The translations under genes and the position numbers were made by a program. A DNA stretch of 22,288 bases from contig CAYRSC010000001.1 of assembly GCA_964427155.1 (NCBI GenBank), positions 1 to 22,288 of the forward strand, in the 5' to 3' direction. Below the pieces are notes generated by a model. It was not told where the DNA came from and did not search any database. It worked only from the letters and a program-made list of their open reading frames with translations. Shown in pieces: positions 16,036 through 22,288 of this stretch (its first letter is position 1; the number at the start of each line of letters is the position of its first letter). Source of the stretch: Desulfothermus sp964427155. GTDB taxonomy: Bacteria; Desulfobacterota; Desulfovibrionia; Desulfovibrionales; Desulfothermaceae.

Positions 16036-17178
16036 ATGTATTATTTACATCACTATTTTGACCCTGATTTTGACTATATGAACCTGAAGCCAAAGGAGCA
16101 AGAGGATGGTAAAGTGGATTTTTATAATCTTGGCTATGTTCAAAATGTGGTTAGGGATCAAGTTATTGCAGAATGGAGGAAGGTGTCCCCTGATGAGATT
16201 GAAAAATATGATGAGAGATTTTTGTTCAAGGAGAAGCGTTTTCCCATGGGGCGTGGCTGCGGCGTAAACCCCAAGAATCCAGACCAGCTCATAGCCCTGG
16301 TAAATGGATATGTATATTATGATGAGGAAGGGAGGATTTGCGTCAAAGAGTTGTTAAATGTGAGACGCAATGTGGACTTTCATACAGGGAATATCTATTT
16401 TGTAAATAATATTGTAGTCCATGGGGACATAAAGACCGGTTTTGAGGTACAGGGAAATTCTATCCTGGTGAAGGGGATTGTGGAAGGGGCAAGGGTAATT
16501 GCCCTTAACTCTATTGCAGTGGAAGGGGGAGTAAAGGGAGAGGGGAGGTGCCTGGTTCGTGCAGAGAGGAATATCAAGGTAAAGTATGCGGAAAATGCCA
16601 CTCTAGTGGCTAGACATTCCCTTCTGGATGAGGGGCATTGTCTCCACTCCAGGGTCTTTGTGGGGAAAAATTTGATCATAAGGGGTAAGGCAGTAGGGGG
16701 CAAGCTCTATTCTCAGGAACAGATCTTGATTGAAGGGGACCTGGGAGGGGGGATGAATGTTCCCACCATAGTGGTTCTGGGATATGATCCAGTGGACATG
16801 TATCACTTCTCCAGTCTGGAAGAGAAGCTAGATGCCCTAAACTCCCGTTTAACCCTTTTAAAGGTAAAGCAACAAAAGCAGAGGGATGAGGAGGCCCTTT
16901 TGTCCCTGGAGATACAGGAACTTACCAATAAGATTAGGATATTATCCAGAAAGATCGCCAGGATAAGTTCCAAGATAAAGTCCACAGAGTTTTCCAGATG
17001 TAAGCTCATTGTAAGGGGAGAGATATATCCAGGGGTAGAGATATCCATTGGACCTGCCTTTTATAAGGTAAATGACTTTTTAAAGGGGACCACATTTTCG
17101 TTTAAGGAAGATGAGATTGTACTTGCCAGATTTGAAAAACTAAAACACAGAGTTAGAGAGGGGTTTGAATGGACATAG
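16036..17178 (+). CDS. FapA/DUF342 family polymer-forming protein
   Basis: This 380-residue protein belongs to the FapA (flagellar assembly protein A, DUF342) family. An N-terminal segment with GCGVNPKNPDQ and VNGYVYYDEEGRICV leads to VRRNVDFHTGNIYFVNNIVVHGDI, the family core. Regular short beta repeats (about residues 130-245) rich in V-x-G-x-V patterns follow, predicted to fold as a beta-helix. Residues about 258-320 form a coiled coil, and a final beta segment contains IVRGEIYPGVEISIG. Some family members influence flagellar placement or motor function, and adjacency to motA, with a 10-base overlap, agrees with that. The start ATG follows AGGGG closely. Confidence 0.88.
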   Translation: MYYLHHYFDPDFDYMNLKPKEQEDGKVDFYNLGYVQNVVRDQVIAEWRKVSPDEIEKYDERFLFKEKRFPMGRGCGVNPKNPDQLIALVNGYVYYDEEGRICVKELLNVRRNVDFHTGNIYFVNNIVVHGDIKTGFEVQGNSILVKGIVEGARVIALNSIAVEGGVKGEGRCLVRAERNIKVKYAENATLVARHSLLDEGHCLHSRVFVGKNLIIRGKAVGGKLYSQEQILIEGDLGGGMNVPTIVVLGYDPVDMYHFSSLEEKLDALNSRLTLLKVKQQKQRDEEALLSLEIQELTNKIRILSRKIARISSKIKSTEFSRCKLIVRGEIYPGVEISIGPAFYKVNDFLKGTTFSFKEDEIVLARFEKLKHRVREGFEWT

Positions 17179-17915
17179 GCACGGTTATAGGGCTTCTGGC
17201 TGGTTTTGGGCTTATATTTGGCTCCATCCTCATGGGTGGAAACCTGAAGTCCTTTGTGGACCTGCCCTCTGTGGCCATTGTGGTGGGGGGTACATTGGCA
17301 GTGACCTTTATTATGTATCCCATGGGTACGGTCTTTAGTGCGGTAAAGGTTGCCCTCAAGGCCTTTTTTACAAAATCCATGGACCCAAATCAGATAATAT
17401 CTCAAATTACCTCCCTGGCAGAGGTGGCAAGAAAGGATGGACTGGTGGCCCTTGAGAAGGCCGCCACAGATAATGAGTTTCTCAAAAAGGGGTGTATCCT
17501 GGTGGCAGACGGGAATAATAGTGACCTTGTGCGTTCTGTACTGGAGATAGAGATTGATTTTATGAGGGCAAGACACGCCACTGGTCAGGGGATCTTTAAG
17601 AGCATGGGCTCAATGGCCCCTGCATTTGGAATGATAGGGACCCTTATTGGTCTGGTGCAGATGCTTCAGACATTAAACGACCCCTCCTCCATTGGGCCAG
17701 CAATGGCCGTGGCACTTTTGACCACCTTTTACGGGGCAATTTTGGCGAACGTGGTATTTATCCCCATTGCAAAAAAACTGGAGGAGCGCTCTAAAGAAGA
17801 GAGCCTTTACATGGAGATAATCCTGGAAGGGATAGTCTCCATTGCAAATGGGGAGCATCCAACCATTACCAAGGAAAAGCTCCTTGCATTTCTAGCGCCT
17901 GCCATGAGAAAATAA
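17169..17915 (+). CDS. motA: Flagellar motor stator protein MotA (MotA/PomA family)
   Basis: MotA is the multi-span subunit of the ion-driven flagellar stator. The 248-residue product starts MDIGTVIGLLAGFGLI, which is typical of the PomA-like group. The cytoplasmic loop carries AEVARKDGLVALEK, with Arg88 and Glu96 in the positions of the rotor-contacting charges. Spans 3 and 4 include PAFGMIGTLIGLVQML and FYGAILANVVFIPIA, holding the conserved prolines. The ATG overlaps the fapA end by 10 bases and follows GAGG. Its usual partner motB is on the opposite strand, converging with 15 bases between stops. Sodium rather than proton use is possible from the PomA-like sequence but unproven. Confidence 0.95.
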   Translation: MDIGTVIGLLAGFGLIFGSILMGGNLKSFVDLPSVAIVVGGTLAVTFIMYPMGTVFSAVKVALKAFFTKSMDPNQIISQITSLAEVARKDGLVALEKAATDNEFLKKGCILVADGNNSDLVRSVLEIEIDFMRARHATGQGIFKSMGSMAPAFGMIGTLIGLVQMLQTLNDPSSIGPAMAVALLTTFYGAILANVVFIPIAKKLEERSKEESLYMEIILEGIVSIANGEHPTITKEKLLAFLAPAMRK

Positions 17916-17930
17916 TAGAGGTGTGGGGCC

Positions 17931-18653
17931 TCAGTAGGTCTCCACAGTTGGCCGGTAAAAATAGAATTCCACCCGCCTGTTTTTTGCCCGATTTTGAGGG
18001 GAGATATTGGGGACAAGGGGAAGGGTGTCCCCATATCCTTCGGCCCGAAAGCGGCGGGGATTAAATTTGCCCTTTTTCAATATGTATCTCAATACCGTGG
18101 TGGCACGGGCAATGGATAGGTCCCAGGGGGAATGATATTTACTATATTTTGCCTCTGTATCGTCTGTGTGGCCCCTGATGGCCACCATCCAGTCATTTTT
18201 TTTCAACAGCTTGATAATAGAATCCAGTACCTTTTTGGCCGAGGGGAGTAATTGGGCACTGCCCCGTTTAAACAGGACATCGCTCTGGACCCTCACCATT
18301 ACTCCTCGGTCCTCAGCATTTATCTCTATGGGCTCCTTTTTGGCCTCTGTGCCCAGAAGACTCTTTACTGTTAGCACCATTCCCAGGACCTGTTTGTCCT
18401 GTTTTGATAGTTTCATCTTGTTCTCAAAGGGAGAGGGTGAAAAGGCCACATAATCTGCCTCTGGTCTTTTTACCTGTACCCCAAAGGCATCCTTTATGGA
18501 GCCAAGCATCTCCCTGAATTTCTGGATGTCCATGTTGGCAAAGGATAGAAGGAGCACAAAAAAGGTAAGTAATAGTGACATGAGGTCAGAGAATGTCATT
18601 AACCATTCTGGTGCGCCTTCTTCTTCTGGCTCAGGTGGTGCCTTTCTAGCCAT
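17931..18653 (-). CDS. motB: Flagellar motor stator protein MotB (OmpA-domain)
   Basis: MotB anchors the stator to peptidoglycan and carries the ion-binding aspartate. The 240-residue product has a single span (about residues 18-40), WLMTFSDLMSLLLTFFVLLL, with Asp23 at the expected ion site. A periplasmic plug and linker follow, then a C-terminal OmpA-like domain (about 110-235) with VLFKRGSAQLLPSAKKVL, RGHTDD and NRAKNRRVEFY, the peptidoglycan-binding motif. It is the last gene of a minus-strand series beginning with the phosphofructokinase gene and converges on motA, so the two stator subunits come from separate transcripts. Confidence 0.95.
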   Translation of the reverse strand: MARKAPPEPEEEGAPEWLMTFSDLMSLLLTFFVLLLSFANMDIQKFREMLGSIKDAFGVQVKRPEADYVAFSPSPFENKMKLSKQDKQVLGMVLTVKSLLGTEAKKEPIEINAEDRGVMVRVQSDVLFKRGSAQLLPSAKKVLDSIIKLLKKNDWMVAIRGHTDDTEAKYSKYHSPWDLSIARATTVLRYILKKGKFNPRRFRAEGYGDTLPLVPNISPQNRAKNRRVEFYFYRPTVETY

Positions 18654-18691
18654 AGTATCTTCTCCTAACTGGTGATAAACAGGTTATAGTG

Positions 18692-19162
18692 CTATCCTCC
18701 CATACACTCCCTATCTGGTATAACCACCTCTGCATGCAATACATTTCCCTCTTCCTCGTGGGAATAAAAATAGGAAAACCTGTCAGAGAGCTTTTTTATC
18801 AAATAAAGTCCCATGCCCCCCTCTGGGGGATCCTTAAGGTCAGGCTCTGGTATGGAGCTTGGGTCAAAACCCCTCCCAAAGTCAATGACCTCAATTACCA
18901 CAGAGGTGGGTTCAAACCAGAGCCTTATCCTGAGTTTCCCCACCTCCTGGTCTTTATAGGCATGTTTTATCACATTTGAACACGCCTCATATAGTAGAAG
19001 CTCAAGGGAATATAGCCAGTGGTCTCTACACCGGGACAGGTATGGATGTTTGGAAAATATGGCCTTTGCAAAATGTCCTATGGCAGGAAGATAAAACAAG
19101 CGCGCTGGTAATTCAAGGAATACGTCCTGTGTTCTCATGGGAGTTTTCAAGATCTCTTCCAT
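18692..19162 (-). CDS. Anti-sigma-factor-type ATP-binding protein (RsbW-like HATPase)
   Basis: This 156-residue protein consists of a single GHKL-type ATPase domain. The N-box is LLLYEACSNVIKHAY (Glu59, Asn63), followed by DFGRGFDP (residues 94-101) and the flexible GGMGLYL lid (115-121). It lacks a histidine phosphoacceptor domain, so it resembles the RsbW/SpoIIAB serine kinases that hold sigma factors or other partners and are released by phosphorylatable antagonists. No sigma factor, STAS-domain antagonist or PP2C phosphatase lies nearby, so the partner is unknown. The ATG is 14 bases after the phosphofructokinase stop and the stop is 38 bases before motB, so the three genes probably share a transcript. 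Confidence 0.9.
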   Translation of the reverse strand: MEEILKTPMRTQDVFLELPARLFYLPAIGHFAKAIFSKHPYLSRCRDHWLYSLELLLYEACSNVIKHAYKDQEVGKLRIRLWFEPTSVVIEVIDFGRGFDPSSIPEPDLKDPPEGGMGLYLIKKLSDRFSYFYSHEEEGNVLHAEVVIPDRECMGG

Positions 19163-19176
19163 ATCCTTCCCCTTGT

Positions 19177-20502
19177 CTATTCATTTATAAAGGAGGGGGG
19201 TTGTCCTGTGGAGGCCAGCACTCCCTTCCAGTAACTGGAATGGATATTCAGTTTTCTCCTCTTCTGTGTGACCAGGGAGAGGGGTAGATAGACAAATCGC
19301 TCCATGAGTCTGGTTACCACCATATTGGTCTTTCCTGCCATGGCCGCATGCACCGCGTGTTGTCCCAGGAAGGCACAATATACACTATCACTGGAATTTG
19401 CAGGCACAGACCTTATTATATAGCTTGGATCAATAAACTTTAAGGTAATGGGGATGTTTTGCTCTTTAAAAAATTCCTTTATCTTTTCCCTCAACAAGCC
19501 GCAAATATCTCCGAGGATTGGGTTTCCAGAGGGATCAGTGGGGATCTCTTCGTGGTTTTGTTTCATTATCCTTCTCCACAGGTCCTGTCCAGCACCTTCT
19601 GCCACCACAATTACTGCGTGGCCCCTTTCCTCTATGCGTCTCTTTAGATAGGCTAAAAGTCCATTAGGACCATCTAATTCAAAGGGCTGTTCAGGCACAA
19701 GCACCACATTTACATCCTTTTGTGCCAGTGTGGCCTCTGCCGCTATAAAGCCAGACTCTCTCCCCATGAGTTTTACCATGCCAATGCCATTTGGTGCCCC
19801 AAGGGCCTCAGTATGGGCACAGCGGATGGCCTCTATTGCCTTGGAAACTGCGGTGTCAAAACCAAAGGAACGGGATACAAAATAGATGTCATTGTCAATG
19901 GTCTTGGGGATACCCACTATCGCAATCTTCATGCGCCTCTTTTTTACTTCCTTCCACACTGCAGCAGCCGCTTTCATGGTCCCATCTCCACCTATCATAA
20001 ACAGGACATTCACATTCATTCGCTCTAGGGCGTCCACCACCTCCTCTGGAGGCTGATGTCCCCGGGAGGAGCCTAGAATGGTGCCTCCAAATTCATGTAT
20101 CTCAGAGACATTATCTGGGGTTAGTTCCCAGATCTCATGACCATATTCTGGTAAAAAGCCCTGAAGTCCATACCTTATTCCAATGGTAGCAGCCACCCTG
20201 TACTGATGATGGGCCTCCATCACAATGGAGCGGATTACATCATTTATCCCAGGACAAAGTCCTCCACACGTGACAATGGCGCACTTGGTCTTGGATGGGT
20301 CAAAATATATCTTTTCCCGGGGTCCTGCCTCCTCAAATATAAAGTATCGCTGGGCAGGGTCTTCTGTCTCCACCACCTCTTCAGATATGTAGAGGTTTAC
20401 CTCTCCCACATCAGATAAAAACGGGGCCATACTCTTTGGGGAGGGGACCTTTGTCTCTCCCAGGGTGTCCACCTTTATCCTCTTTGGTCTTATGGAACGC
20501 AT
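19177..20502 (-). CDS. 6-phosphofructokinase, long form, ATP-type signature
   Basis: This 441-residue phosphofructokinase belongs to the long bacterial/protist-type group and should phosphorylate fructose-6-phosphate to fructose-1,6-bisphosphate. It shows TCGGLCPGINDVIR, GFLPEYG, FGGTILGSSRG, GGDGTMKAA, IPKTIDNDI, MGRESGFIAA and VVAEGAGQ. In the donor site the residue after GGD is Gly, the ATP-type form rather than the Asp of pyrophosphate enzymes. The PKTIDND Lys is shared with pyrophosphate enzymes and with ATP-using members of this group. I prefer the start at ATG 20502, which has AAGGAG eight bases upstream, over ATG 20526. It heads the minus-strand cluster ending in motB. Confidence 0.93.
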   Translation of the reverse strand: MRSIRPKRIKVDTLGETKVPSPKSMAPFLSDVGEVNLYISEEVVETEDPAQRYFIFEEAGPREKIYFDPSKTKCAIVTCGGLCPGINDVIRSIVMEAHHQYRVAATIGIRYGLQGFLPEYGHEIWELTPDNVSEIHEFGGTILGSSRGHQPPEEVVDALERMNVNVLFMIGGDGTMKAAAAVWKEVKKRRMKIAIVGIPKTIDNDIYFVSRSFGFDTAVSKAIEAIRCAHTEALGAPNGIGMVKLMGRESGFIAAEATLAQKDVNVVLVPEQPFELDGPNGLLAYLKRRIEERGHAVIVVAEGAGQDLWRRIMKQNHEEIPTDPSGNPILGDICGLLREKIKEFFKEQNIPITLKFIDPSYIIRSVPANSSDSVYCAFLGQHAVHAAMAGKTNMVVTRLMERFVYLPLSLVTQKRRKLNIHSSYWKGVLASTGQPPSFINE

Positions 20503-20574
20503 CTTCCTCTCTCCTTGTGTTTGCATTTTTCTTATTTTAACATTAAGAGATGAGTGTATTAAAAATGGCCCTGT

Positions 20575-20602
20575 TTGACAAGGTCATATATAGGGACATA
20601 AT
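20575..20602 (+). promoter_or_regulatory. Sigma-70-type promoter for yjbQ
   Basis: TTGACA (20575-20580) and CATAAT (20597-20602) are separated by 16 bases. Transcription would start near 20609, just ahead of GGGAGG and the ATG at 20626. The site lies in the 123-base gap between divergent genes. Confidence 0.65.
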
Positions 20603-20625
20603 GCATGAAAAAGGGAGGATAAGGG

Positions 20626-21021
20626 ATGAAGACAATAAAGGTTTCTACCTCCAGAAGAGAGGAGATGGTGGATATTACCAGTGAGATAAGGGGGCTGGTG
20701 AGCAAGAATCAGTGGAGGGATGGGGTCTTATATCTATATTGTCCCCACACCACCGCGGCAGTCACCATAAATGAATCCGCAGACCCCTCTGTGAGCAGAG
20801 ACATAATTTCCTCCCTCTCGCGACTCATACCCCATAGGGGGGATTACCATCATGTGGAGGGAAATAGTGATGCCCATATAAAGTCCTCCCTCATTGGGTG
20901 TAGCGAGGTGGTGTTTGTGGAAGATGGCTCCCTTGTGCTTGGCACCTGGCAGGGGATATTCTTTACAGAGTTTGACGGTCCTAGAAATAGAAAGCTATAT
21001 GTAAAGTTTATTCCAGCTTAA
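20626..21021 (+). CDS. yjbQ: YjbQ family protein (UPF0047; proposed secondary thiamine-phosphate synthase)
   Basis: This 131-residue protein is a full-length member of the YjbQ/UPF0047 family, small beta-rich trimeric enzymes. Some members have weak thiamine-phosphate synthase activity; the true role is uncertain. Diagnostic motifs are LYCPHTTAAVTINE (His41), HHVEGNSDAHIKSSL (residues 75-89) and LGTWQGIFFTEFDGPR. The start ATG follows GGGAGG by seven bases. No thiamine genes are adjacent. It is followed 29 bases later by the DUF3786 gene. Confidence 0.95.
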   Translation: MKTIKVSTSRREEMVDITSEIRGLVSKNQWRDGVLYLYCPHTTAAVTINESADPSVSRDIISSLSRLIPHRGDYHHVEGNSDAHIKSSLIGCSEVVFVEDGSLVLGTWQGIFFTEFDGPRNRKLYVKFIPA

Positions 21022-21050
21022 CCTTATAAGGAGCTGAGGGGATATTAAGT

Positions 21051-21692
21051 ATGGAGAAGCGAGGTCCCATATTTGAAAAGATATATCACGACTATCTAAG
21101 GCAGATGCAGTCCCTGGATTTTAGGGAGATCTCCAGGCGATTAAATCTTACCCTGGAGGGAGAGGAACTCATCGTTCCTTTTTTTCACAGGACCTATAGG
21201 GTCTCAAAACAGGGGATAGTGGTGGAAGAGGGAGATGCCCCTATCTATGCAGAATGTGTGGTCCTGGCAAAATATATCCTGCTTACTCCCAAGGAGCCCC
21301 CTCCTTGCTTTTCTCAATGGTGGACCTTTAAGGACTTTAGGGATGCGGCTCCCTTTGCAGGGGCCTTTCATAATAATGTGGAAAAGGCAATAGCAAGGAA
21401 TTTCTCAGGAAGGATAAAGGAGCTGGAGATGGCGTGTAGGGCCATGGGGGGAATGGTCCCTGATGATATGTCCCTCTCCTATGAGCTGGTTCAAAGGTTT
21501 CATGCCTTGCCCACCATGGATATGCTTTTGGTATTTAATGACGTGGATGAGGAATTTCCTGCAGAGGCAAGGGTGCTATTTCCAGATAATGCCTCCCATT
21601 ATCTGGATATGGAGTGTCTTGCCATCTCAGGATGGCTCCTTGCAGATTACCTCTATCTGCAGGCAGGAGGAACTCATTATACAATTATGTGA
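21051..21692 (+). CDS. DUF3786 domain protein
   Basis: This 213-residue soluble protein matches the DUF3786 family, found mainly in strict anaerobes, including sulfate reducers. Recognisable segments are FFHRTYRVSKQGIVVEEG, a central LAKYILLTP-x-x-PPP stretch, WWTFKDFRDAAPFAGAFHNNVEKAIARNFSG, ACRAMGG, HALPTMDMLLVFNDVDEEFPAE and a C-terminal LFPDNASHYLDMECLAISGWLLADYL. No catalytic residue is assigned for this family. Possible ribosome-binding sequence is AAGGAGCTGAGGGG upstream of the ATG. It is likely co-transcribed with yjbQ. Confidence 0.88.
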   Translation: MEKRGPIFEKIYHDYLRQMQSLDFREISRRLNLTLEGEELIVPFFHRTYRVSKQGIVVEEGDAPIYAECVVLAKYILLTPKEPPPCFSQWWTFKDFRDAAPFAGAFHNNVEKAIARNFSGRIKELEMACRAMGGMVPDDMSLSYELVQRFHALPTMDMLLVFNDVDEEFPAEARVLFPDNASHYLDMECLAISGWLLADYLYLQAGGTHYTIM

Positions 21693-21715
21693 CCCCTGGG
21701 GGAGGGAGAAATTGC

Positions 21716-21743
21716 TTGACATTTTTCTTTAAGCAGGTAAGAT
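21716..21743 (+). promoter_or_regulatory. Probable promoter of tRNA-Asn
   Basis: TTGACA (21716-21721) is followed after 16 bases by TAAGAT (21738-21743), placing a start near 21751, eleven bases before the mature tRNA 5' end. The -35 box is perfect and the -10 box matches four of six. Confidence 0.5.
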
Positions 21744-21761
21744 ACCTTCCTGTTTCAATCT

Positions 21762-21837
21762 TCCCCGGTAGCTCAAGCGGCAGAGCGGGTGACTGTTAAT
21801 CACCATGTTGGCGGTTCAAGTCCGCCCCGGGGAGCCA
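21762..21837 (+). tRNA. tRNA-Asn (anticodon GTT), CCA encoded
   Basis: A complete cloverleaf is visible. The acceptor stem TCCCCGG pairs with CCGGGGA, and the D-stem GCTC pairs with GAGC. The anticodon stem GGTGA/TCACC encloses CTGTTAA with GTT at 21795-21797. The T-arm is GGCGG-TTCAAGT-CCGCC, followed by discriminator G and an encoded CCA. A run of eight T follows directly at 21839-21846 and may help termination. As a GUN-anticodon tRNA it is a substrate for queuosine modification, to which the queA gene in this window contributes. Confidence 0.98.
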
Positions 21838-22117
21838 CTTTTTTTTGCTCAATGATTATGGAAATTAATTTTGGCTCACAAGAGGATATCCCATTATTTT
21901 TTTATGTTTCAATAATTGAAATAAAAAGACTTTATAAACTTTTCATATAGTTACCAAGGACAATTTTAGTTTCAGGAATTTAACATCAGTTAAATATTGT
22001 GCTGTAGGTGCAAGCATTGTATTCTCTCCTTTTTTACAGAGATAATACAAAAATAGAAAAATTGGCTATATTTTTAGCTGCTTACAGTAAAAATAATTTC
22101 AAAAAATTTTCCCGCTA
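21838..22117. other. AT-rich decayed region downstream of tRNA-Asn
   Basis: This stretch has no intact gene. It is much richer in A/T than the preceding genes and contains a short minus-strand frame with antitoxin-like N-terminus (21943-22017). A palindrome CCGCT-ACT-AGCGG (22112-22124) lies at the edge of the methylase remnant. I see no copy of the tRNA 3' end that would mark an attachment-site repeat. Confidence 0.6.
21943..22017 (-). pseudogene. Possible Phd/RelB-type antitoxin gene remnant
   Basis: A strong AAGGAGAG ribosome site lies six bases before an ATG at 22017, and the frame reads MLAPTAQYLTD before drifting and stopping after 24 codons. That opening resembles antitoxins whose N-terminus reads roughly TAQYLTD followed by a Gly/Asn-Lys turn and a beta strand. 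After codon 12 the +1 frame continues as IPETKIVLGNYMKSL, which fits such a protein better, so a small deletion with frameshift is inferred. No toxin gene is visible beside it. The match is short and could be chance; a genuine 24-residue peptide is the alternative. Confidence 0.35.
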
Positions 22118-22288
22118 CTAGCGGATGCACCCCAGAGGGATTGAGCTTCCACCAGAGAATGGGTCAAGCACTTTTGGGATCTTTCCATCATTTGTCTTTA
22201 GTATGTCATTTCTTGCTTTTTCTATTATCTGGTTATTTAGAGAATTTTCCCATTTACAAAGCTCTATTATAAACTGCCTTGTTTTATC
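22118..22288 (-). pseudogene. Truncated DUF1156/COG1743-type DNA methylase
   Basis: On the minus strand a frame runs in from the right edge and ends after 56 codons in two adjacent TAG stops. It reads LCKWENSLNNQIIEKARNDI, then PKVLDPFSGGSSIPLGCIR. The WEN-x-N and DPF-x-GG-x-SIPL motifs are those of DUF1156-containing DNA methylases, where DPFxGG is the S-adenosylmethionine-binding motif I. Intact members continue for hundreds of residues after IPLEALRLG; here the frame breaks immediately after this motif. A frameshift within CGCTAGTAGCGG would explain it. The 5' part lies outside the window, so length upstream is unknown. Confidence 0.75.

Noticed and set aside
20266..20281. CACGTG core as a second parS site
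   Set aside because: The flanks do not match the parS arms; it lies in phosphofructokinase coding sequence.
21838..22288. Attachment-site repeat of the tRNA-Asn 3' end
   Set aside because: No second copy of the T-arm/acceptor sequence is visible within the remaining bases.

Overview
The window looks like a chromosomal segment of a Gram-negative, probably anaerobic and possibly thermophilic bacterium of the Desulfobacterota (former deltaproteobacterial) type. This is inferred from a sigma-54 activator, a lipoprotein, a heptose kinase for LPS core, a DUF3786 protein, an AmmeMemoRadiSam-B protein, and heavy use of ATA, AGG and AGA codons. No taxonomic marker settles the lineage.

Left end (1-4308, + strand). 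The 3' end of a sigma-54 enhancer-binding protein is followed by a well-matched -24/-12 promoter and a 989-residue exported TPR protein. The 5' two thirds of that gene are extremely AT-rich and the 3' third is not. An amrB/MEMO1-family gene follows.

Middle (4316-15510). queA lies on the minus strand. A long + strand series then runs: lipoprotein, coaBC, an unrecognised gene, a UDP-glucuronate 4-epimerase, a small helical protein and parA. parA is separated from parB by a zinc-ribbon gene on the opposite strand. parB contains a perfect consensus parS site in its own 3' coding sequence. It is followed, with overlaps or very short gaps, by the heptose kinase rfaE1, ftsE, ftsX and ilvD, and a hairpin terminator closes the series. 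The segment joins chromosome partition, cell division (FtsEX), LPS core, CoA and branched-chain amino-acid synthesis.

Right part (15656-21021). A VanZ-like protein, a FapA/DUF342 protein and motA form a + strand cluster. Facing it is a minus-strand cluster of a 6-phosphofructokinase, an anti-sigma-type ATPase and motB. The two stator genes motA and motB are therefore convergent rather than in one operon. A divergent yjbQ gene follows, with a good sigma-70-type promoter.

Right end (21051-22288). A DUF3786 gene and a tRNA-Asn(GTT) with encoded CCA are followed by AT-rich, decayed sequence. It holds a probable antitoxin-gene remnant and a truncated DUF1156-type DNA methylase on the minus strand, which looks like the worn edge of a mobile or defence region beside a tRNA gene.

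I found no CRISPR array, intact insertion sequence, rRNA or obvious new multi-gene system. The most notable points are the arrangement and control signals: the sigma-54 promoter, parS inside parB, the split parA/parB pair with a palindrome, the convergent stator genes, and the composition break inside the TPR gene.
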